NCBI GenBank assembly: GCA_028565635.1
Contig: JAOXYB010000013.1
Span: 1 to 64,000 of the forward strand
Direction of reading: 5' to 3'
Source of the DNA: Phoronis ovalis
Taxonomy: Eukaryota; Phoronida; Phoronidae
DNA length: 64,000 bases
Of this stretch, positions 60,001 to 64,000 are shown piece after piece (the stretch's first letter is position 1; each line of letters begins with the position of its first letter). Both the position numbers and the translations under genes were made by a program. The notes below the pieces were generated by a model. The model was given only the letters and a program-made list of their open reading frames with translations. It was not told the origin of the DNA and searched no databases.

Positions 60001-63000
60001 TTATTTATTTTAAATTATACATACGGTCATCGTAAGAATTCGCTGTGATGCCAAATAGGCCAAACCAGCTCGAGGCATAATCTGCCATAGAAGGATGATG
60101 GGTTCTCTGAGTGCGAGATGAAATGCATGATTTCACAACACGATTCGATTGTACTTCATGTGATGTGGTCTCATGGTCGACTTTACTGTATGATTGACCA
60201 GTTTTTTCCATTGCCTCTGTCTTTAAGTTCGCTCCAGAATGTTTAGTTTGTAATAGTTTTACATTATGATGTTGGTTTTGTTGTGATATTATCTCAGGTT
60301 TTGTGTCATATTCATCAATATCGTTTGTCACTGATGCCACAACCAAGTTATTTTTTTTAATAAGGTTCAGTGGTGTCTCAATTTCTGACTGGATTCCCTG
60401 GAACACAGCCCTTGATCTTGGATCAGAATCTGATTGGCATGCCTGCGTTTTTGTCAGAGGTTTTAGTGCTGAACTAGTTTGTCCTTTCTGCATTGAAGCC
60501 TCAATCAAATCACTTTGAATAAAGTGTAATAACGTCTCTAGTTCTGACTGGATACCCTGGAACAAAGCCCTATGTTTTTGATCAAAATTTGATTGGCACG
60601 CTTTCGTTTTTGTCAGAGGTTTTTGTTCTGAACTAGCCTGTCCTTTCTGCATTGAAGCCTCAATCAAATCACTTTGAATAAAGTGCAATAATGTCTCAAG
60701 TTCCGATTGGATTCCCTGGAACAAAGCCCCAGGTTTTGGATCAAAATCTGATTGGCAAGCTAGTGTTCTTGTCCGAGTGTTTTGTAAGGAACTAGTTAGC
60801 CCTTTCTGCACTGAAGCCTCAATCAAATCATTTTGAATAAAGTGTAATAATGTCTCTATTTCTGACTGGATTCCCTGGAACACATCCCTAGATTTTGAAT
60901 CAATATCTGATTGACACGCCTGTGTTTTTGACTGAGGGCTTTGGTCTGAATCAGTCTTCCTTTTTTGCATTGAAACCTCAATCAAATCACTTTGAATAAA
61001 GTGTAATAATGTCTCAATTTCTGACTGGATTCCCTGGAATGGTTCTGGATCAAAATTTGATTGGCACGCCTGTGTTTTTGCTACTGCATCTGTATCCTGC
61101 TGGCTGCTCCATGTTACGTTAACATGATTATTCACTGTCTGAGAGCTAGAAGAATGACTTTCCATTTCATGTTGGCAACCTATGTGACTTGCATCAACAT
61201 CCAGTGGAGTTGTCCGATCAGTTTGTATACTCACTGATTTAGTTTCTAACTCAGTCTGCATGTTTTGGTTATCAATATGAGGCTCTGCTTGACTGCCACA
61301 AGACGCCATCTCAGGATGAGGCAATGTAGTCTTAGTCATTGAAGTAACTGTACCCAGCGATGTAGTTTCAATAAACTCAACTGACTGGGTGCTTTGTTCC
61401 GAGCTAGTCTTCTCTTTTTGTACTGAAACTTCAATCAAATCACTTTGAATAAAGTGTAATAATGTCTCAATTTCTGACTGGATTCCCTGGAATGGTTCTG
61501 GATCAAANNNNNNNNNNNNNNNNNNNNNNNNNNNNNNNNNNNNNNNNNNNNNNNNNNNNNNNNNNNNNNNNNNNNNNNNNNNNNNNNNNNNNNNNNNNNN
61601 NNNNNNNATTTGATTGGCACGCCTGTGTTTTTGCTACTGCATCTGTATCCTGCTGGCTGCTCCATGTTACGTTAACATGATTAGTCACTGTCTGAGAGCT
61701 AGGAGAATGACTATCTGTTTCATTTTGGCAACCTACGTGATTTACATCAACATCCAGTTGCACAGCATAGCTATAATCCTGTTCTGGACCAACCTTTGCC
61801 TGTATAAGATCAATAACAGTACATTTTCCACCTAATGGTACATCAGTGTTTATAGTGCCTTTCTGTGAGGAAACAGGACATGGGGTAAGCTCCTCAAAGT
61901 ATGTATACCTCTCTTCTGTTTCCACCTGCTGAGTTTGAGAACTAGATGTTGACAAATATATTTCAGGTATGTTTTCAACACTGCAATCAGTGGTGTTAGG
62001 TTGAATTTGAGCACTAACTGACTGCATTTCTAATGGAAGTATCTCATCGGTTACTATGCTCACTGATTTGGTTTCTAGCTCAGTCTGCATGTTTTGGTTA
62101 GCAATATGAGGCTCTGCTTGACAGCCACAAGACTCCGTGTCAGGATGAGACAATGTAGTCAATGAAGTACCCATACCCAGAGATGTGGTTTCTAAAGACA
62201 TTGTTTCTACATCACAACTTAAAGTGTCGGGTTGCGCTTGCATACTAAATGACTTGGTTTCTGGACAAAATATCTCGTCTGTTACTATACTGATCGATTT
62301 TGTTTCAACAACATCAGTCTCCACATGACTATTTACAGTGTCAGGTTCAGCTTGCATACTACAAGATTTAGAATCTGGACAGGGCAACAAACTTAATGAG
62401 GTTACAGTACTTAGTGACTTTGTTTCTAAAATTTCCGTTTCTACATTACAGCTGGCAGTGTCAGGTTGGGCTTGTGTGCTACAAGAATTGGTTTCTTGAT
62501 GAGGAACTTCATCTGTTATCGTACTCACTGACTTAGTTTCTAATTCAGTTTGCACAATAAAAGATGCCACTTCAATCGTGACTGGTTCAGTTTTATACTC
62601 CTTGTCAGTTTCCGTTGTGACTGACCGAGTTTCTTGCTTCACTTGGACACTAAAGCACTCCATTAAAGGAACAGGAACCTGTTCCTCAGGTTCAATATCT
62701 GTTATCGTGTAAGCTGACTGAGTTTCAAGTTCATACTGACAGGATACTGGGCTAGTATTACATGACTCATACTGTGTAGCAGTGTCATCTAGTGGCATAG
62801 ATATACACTGAGAAGACTTATGTAAGGCATCTGGAACCACTGTGGCCTCGGTGCATACACTGCAAGTGCAACCACTCGGCTGGATACTGACGTCTTCATG
62901 CAGTATTACCGAAGTTTGTGCTGATGTATGGAGAATTGGTTTAGAGTTGGTAACAGATAGGTTGGAACTCACATCTTTAAAGTTTCCTTTGTAGACTACC

Positions 63001-64000
63001 TTCTTAAATTTTTCTGTGGTAAGTATCTCCTTAGGCTTTTCTTCATTGATTACTTTTACAGGATTTTCTTCAAGGATTTTCCCTAGAGTGGTTTCATCAG
63101 GGATATCTTCCAGAATTGGTACTATAGGTTCTGTGGCATGGACAATATGTGCAGGTGAAAGATGTTCACTTTCTTCAACGAATACATTTTCTGCTGGTAA
63201 ATCATATTCGTCAGGCTGTTCTTCTACAGGTGTGTCTTCAGGATCAGAAAGAGTCACTTCATGCCAGTTGTTTGTGTTTCTGGCCATTTGCATATTTTCA
63301 TTTAACATGCCACCAACTCGGAATTGCAGCTCCTTTCCGCCACATGCCAGACTTATAGGTATTATACCCAATGCCTCCAGATTAAATGAATCTTCCGACA
63401 TGTCATCACTACTGTTAGACTGTGCAGACTCCGACAGTGTGTTCACTGCTAAATCTTTTAATAGACAGTGATGTTCTTCATGAATGCTCAGAGAGGACTC
63501 AGTGTCAGTTGTAACATCAGACAATAAAATAATATCAACTCTTTGCACATTGCTTAACAGGTCATGAGAAAATGGGAGGGACAGAGTATCTTCAACACTG
63601 GAGGAACTAGTAGCACTTTCCGACGAAGATGTGTGTCTGATGAAAGCTGCAGCCTTTTCCACATTAAACGTCTTCACAGCCTTTACCTTTGTGTTTAAGG
63701 GAAGCAATGATTTCTTGATAGTCACACAGTCTTTCTCCGGAATGTCATCAGTGTCTTGGAAATGTATTTTGACAACATCCAATTGTTCTGAACTTGATTC
63801 CTCAGTGAGAACAATAGATGAACTGCTACAATCTTGTGACTCACCAGAGGGGGCTGTGTCATACTCACTACCTGAGTAATAGTTTCTTCTTACCATTGCA
63901 TTGTAACTAGTTATAGATGTAACATCACTTTGAACACCAGAATCAGGTTCCATAACAACATCTCTATCATTATCATAACCCCCTTTATTCACTGATTCTT
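38820..64000 (-). CDS. giant unrecognised repeat protein with C-terminal membrane helix (5' end outside window)
   Basis: I do not recognise this gene. Exons in coding order are >64000-60025, 57845-57321, 55578-42713, 42200-42027, 41445-41385, 39734-39537 and 39052-38820. Every junction is GT-AG and every phase matches, and together they encode more than 5,900 residues. In order: acidic Ser-rich N-terminus; degenerate ETKS-type repeats; a 53-aa repeat array with an assembly gap; zinc-knuckle-like CxxCGKR motifs; two tandem ~1650-residue helical regions (giant-exon residues 601-2248 and 2394-4045); CTC motifs; a transmembrane helix 34 residues before the stop. A scaffold tethered to a membrane is my guess from the architecture. 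Large sperm-sheath or A-kinase-anchor-like proteins have a similar look, but I see no firm homology. The right edge cuts the gene. Confidence 0.85.
39537..39734 (-). CDS. giant gene exon (penultimate)
   Basis: This exon encodes THEAKAKLSYLPDNDVDSHK through RAMWVTSEG. It is basic and Ser/Pro-rich with no recognised fold. The acceptor is TTAATGCAG and the donor GTGAGT. Phases fit both neighbours. Confidence 0.8.
40010..41320. repeat. degenerate tandem repeat region in an intron of the giant gene
   Basis: The phrase AAGGTCATTCTAAA recurs near 40165, 40715 and 41105. CATGGCCACCAG or close variants recur near 40300, 40380 and 40850, mostly followed by TGATCCAGGTCAAA-like text. The copies are diverged and unequal in length (about 550 and 390 bases). 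The family is unknown to me. Confidence 0.6.
41385..41445 (-). CDS. giant gene short exon (61 bases)
   Basis: This exon encodes ETERVPYVKPCASQAETTES plus one base. It was found by splice sites (TTGTCTAG acceptor, GTGAGA donor) and phase. Both phases fit, but it is short and lacks homology support. Confidence 0.7.
42027..42200 (-). CDS. giant gene exon after the large exon
   Basis: This exon encodes 58 residues, GKDYSSVTDDSQKISRSISD through PIRETLE. The acceptor CTGTTACAG at 42201 was chosen because it gives phase 0, as the large exon requires. A CTAG 30 or so bases upstream would give the wrong phase. The donor is GTTAAT, which is weak. Confidence 0.75.
42713..55578 (-). CDS. 12.9 kb internal exon of the giant gene (4,288 residues)
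   Basis: The reading frame is unbroken for 12,866 bases. Residue numbers below count from the in-frame ATG at 55594. Residues 180-340 hold four Cys-pair motifs (CRSCGKRR, CASCGKRK, CFLCGKRK, CESCKQEM). Residues 601-2248 and 2394-4045 are tandem copies of one helical region, exactly 1,793 codons apart at their starts (GNEVLEAILKIFAEQTVKSC and GDEVLDAILKTFADQTVRTC). Residues 4080-4130 hold two SSSQTEVSW repeats, and the last 150 residues hold several CTC or CQC motifs. The acceptor is TTATTACAG and the donor GTAAGA. There are no membrane segments. No homologue is recognised. Confidence 0.9.
43440..48415 (-). repeat. second copy of the ~1650-residue intragenic duplication
   Basis: This region aligns by eye along its whole length with 48850-53794. 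Its central part (about 46990-47800) is nearly identical to 52380-53170, while the outer parts are clearly diverged. It is in frame within the same exon. Confidence 0.88.
48850..53794 (-). repeat. first copy of the ~1650-residue intragenic duplication
   Basis: This is the N-terminal copy. It carries the same order of landmarks as the second copy: VLPDR near 53.2 kb, KSHASNREEKVARTIARQIV, YDHMVKWVS, SLQKVIVDIAASKSGYELM, INPLFDH, VAKHIVTPM and VEDVIMPV near 49 kb. A linker of about 145 residues separates the copies. Confidence 0.88.
55579..57320 (-). other. intron of the giant gene (1.7 kb)
   Basis: No gene was seen. An imperfect hairpin lies at 55973-55986 and 56017-56030 (GGAGTGAGGCTGAT and its near complement). 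The rest is AT-rich. Confidence 0.6.
57321..57845 (-). CDS. giant gene 525-base exon
   Basis: This exon encodes about 175 residues from AVASVFQQKSLKTEKEITRD to VSTHTQIK. It is polar and Ser-rich, with ISSNDKQKYEHISSSDKQQS forming a small internal repeat. The acceptor is GTTTTTAG and the donor GTACAT. The phases join exactly to the exons on both sides. Confidence 0.83.
58232..58752. mobile_element. 515-bp MITE with TTA target duplication (PIF/Harbinger-like)
   Basis: The element spans 58235-58749. It starts GGGATCATCTCAAAA and ends with the exact reverse complement. TTA lies on each side (58232-58234, 58750-58752). A second inverted segment inside (AAACGTATAGTGTTTCGTAT near 58259 and its complement near 58697) makes long arms. 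No transposase is present. TTA duplications point to PIF/Harbinger mobilisation. Confidence 0.75.
59278..59466. mobile_element. 183-bp MITE with TTA target duplication
   Basis: The element spans 59281-59463. Its arms of about 37 bp start GGGCTGTTCCAGTAAAAAAA and run into G- or C-runs, forming a near-perfect hairpin. TTA flanks both ends. Inside are three copies of TGGGTGGT-like text. It lies in the same intron as the larger TTA-flanked MITE, but its sequence is different. Confidence 0.75.
60025..64000 (-). CDS. giant gene large 5' exon in view (partial, contains assembly gap)
   Basis: The frame is open from the right window edge to 60025 (donor GTATGT), apart from the 100-N gap at 61508-61607. 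The first ~450 residues are acidic and Ser-rich. About residues 480-700 are degenerate repeats of a unit like ETKSVSTITDE with SMQAQPDT. Then come a 53-residue repeat array and a Cys/Trp end (SSWFGLFGITANSYDD). Frames on the two sides of the gap differ by one because 100 is not a multiple of 3; a gap length divisible by 3 would join them. The start codon is outside the window. Confidence 0.85.
60370..61080 (-). repeat. 53-residue (159-bp) tandem repeats in the giant gene
   Basis: Five contiguous units share KTQACQSDFD, then FQGIQSEIETLLHFIQSDLI, then EASMQKG. Units are 53 residues except the first, which is shorter. The middle is a strong amphipathic helix. The last unit (nearest 60370) is diverged. 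A further unit is split by the assembly gap at 61508. Confidence 0.9.
61508..61607. other. assembly gap (100 N)
   Basis: These are 100 unresolved bases, probably a placeholder of unknown length. The 68 bases before it are identical to 60987-61054, and the bases after it match what follows 61054, so the contig ends sit in a repeat. Confidence 0.97.

Noticed and set aside
61435-61665. 76-residue frame through the N run
   Set aside because: It is an artefact of the 100-N placeholder shifting the frame.

Overview
This window is nuclear DNA from an animal. It is AT-rich, its genes are split by GT-AG introns, and it carries degenerate non-LTR and LTR retrotransposon remnants and several MITE-like elements. 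The proteins are typical of a bilaterian invertebrate. A lophotrochozoan such as a mollusc is my guess, but the sequence does not prove it.

Layout from left to right. (1) 2398-13092, minus: a complete four-exon Wnt4 gene (355 aa, 24 cysteines). (2) 15760-21048, plus: a complete seven-exon NUP37 gene (321 aa, WD40 nucleoporin), head to head with Wnt4 across about 2.7 kb. (3) 21847-28150, minus: a complete five-exon MRPL23 gene (mitochondrial ribosomal protein uL23m, 164 aa). It converges on NUP37, and opposite-strand poly(A) hexamers lie a few bases apart. Its first intron holds a roughly 3 kb dead LINE, which itself carries a solo LTR and a 50-bp palindromic element. Its second intron holds a 519-bp inverted-repeat element with nuclear-receptor-like DR1 motifs. 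(4) 30419-37465, plus: a six-coding-exon BCL2L14 (Bcl-G)-like gene of 866 aa, with a C-terminal BH3...BH2 region behind a very long disordered, basic N-terminus. (5) 38820 to beyond 64000, minus: one giant gene I do not recognise, cut by the right edge. It has at least seven coding exons in view. One is 12.9 kb long and encodes two tandem copies of a ~1650-residue helical region. Other parts are a 53-aa repeat array interrupted by a 100-N assembly gap, zinc-knuckle-like CxxCGKR motifs, QT-type short linear motifs and a single transmembrane helix near the C-terminus.

The first four genes are ordinary conserved genes in separate pathways (Wnt signalling, nuclear pore, mitoribosome, apoptosis regulation), and nothing suggests they work together. 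The giant gene is the most novel object here: a membrane-tailed, possibly scaffold-like protein of more than 5,900 residues whose core arose by an internal 5.4 kb tandem duplication, with a central patch that looks homogenised by gene conversion.

Exon boundaries were set by eye from reading-frame phase, GT-AG sites and remembered family sequences. No alignment or transcript data were used.
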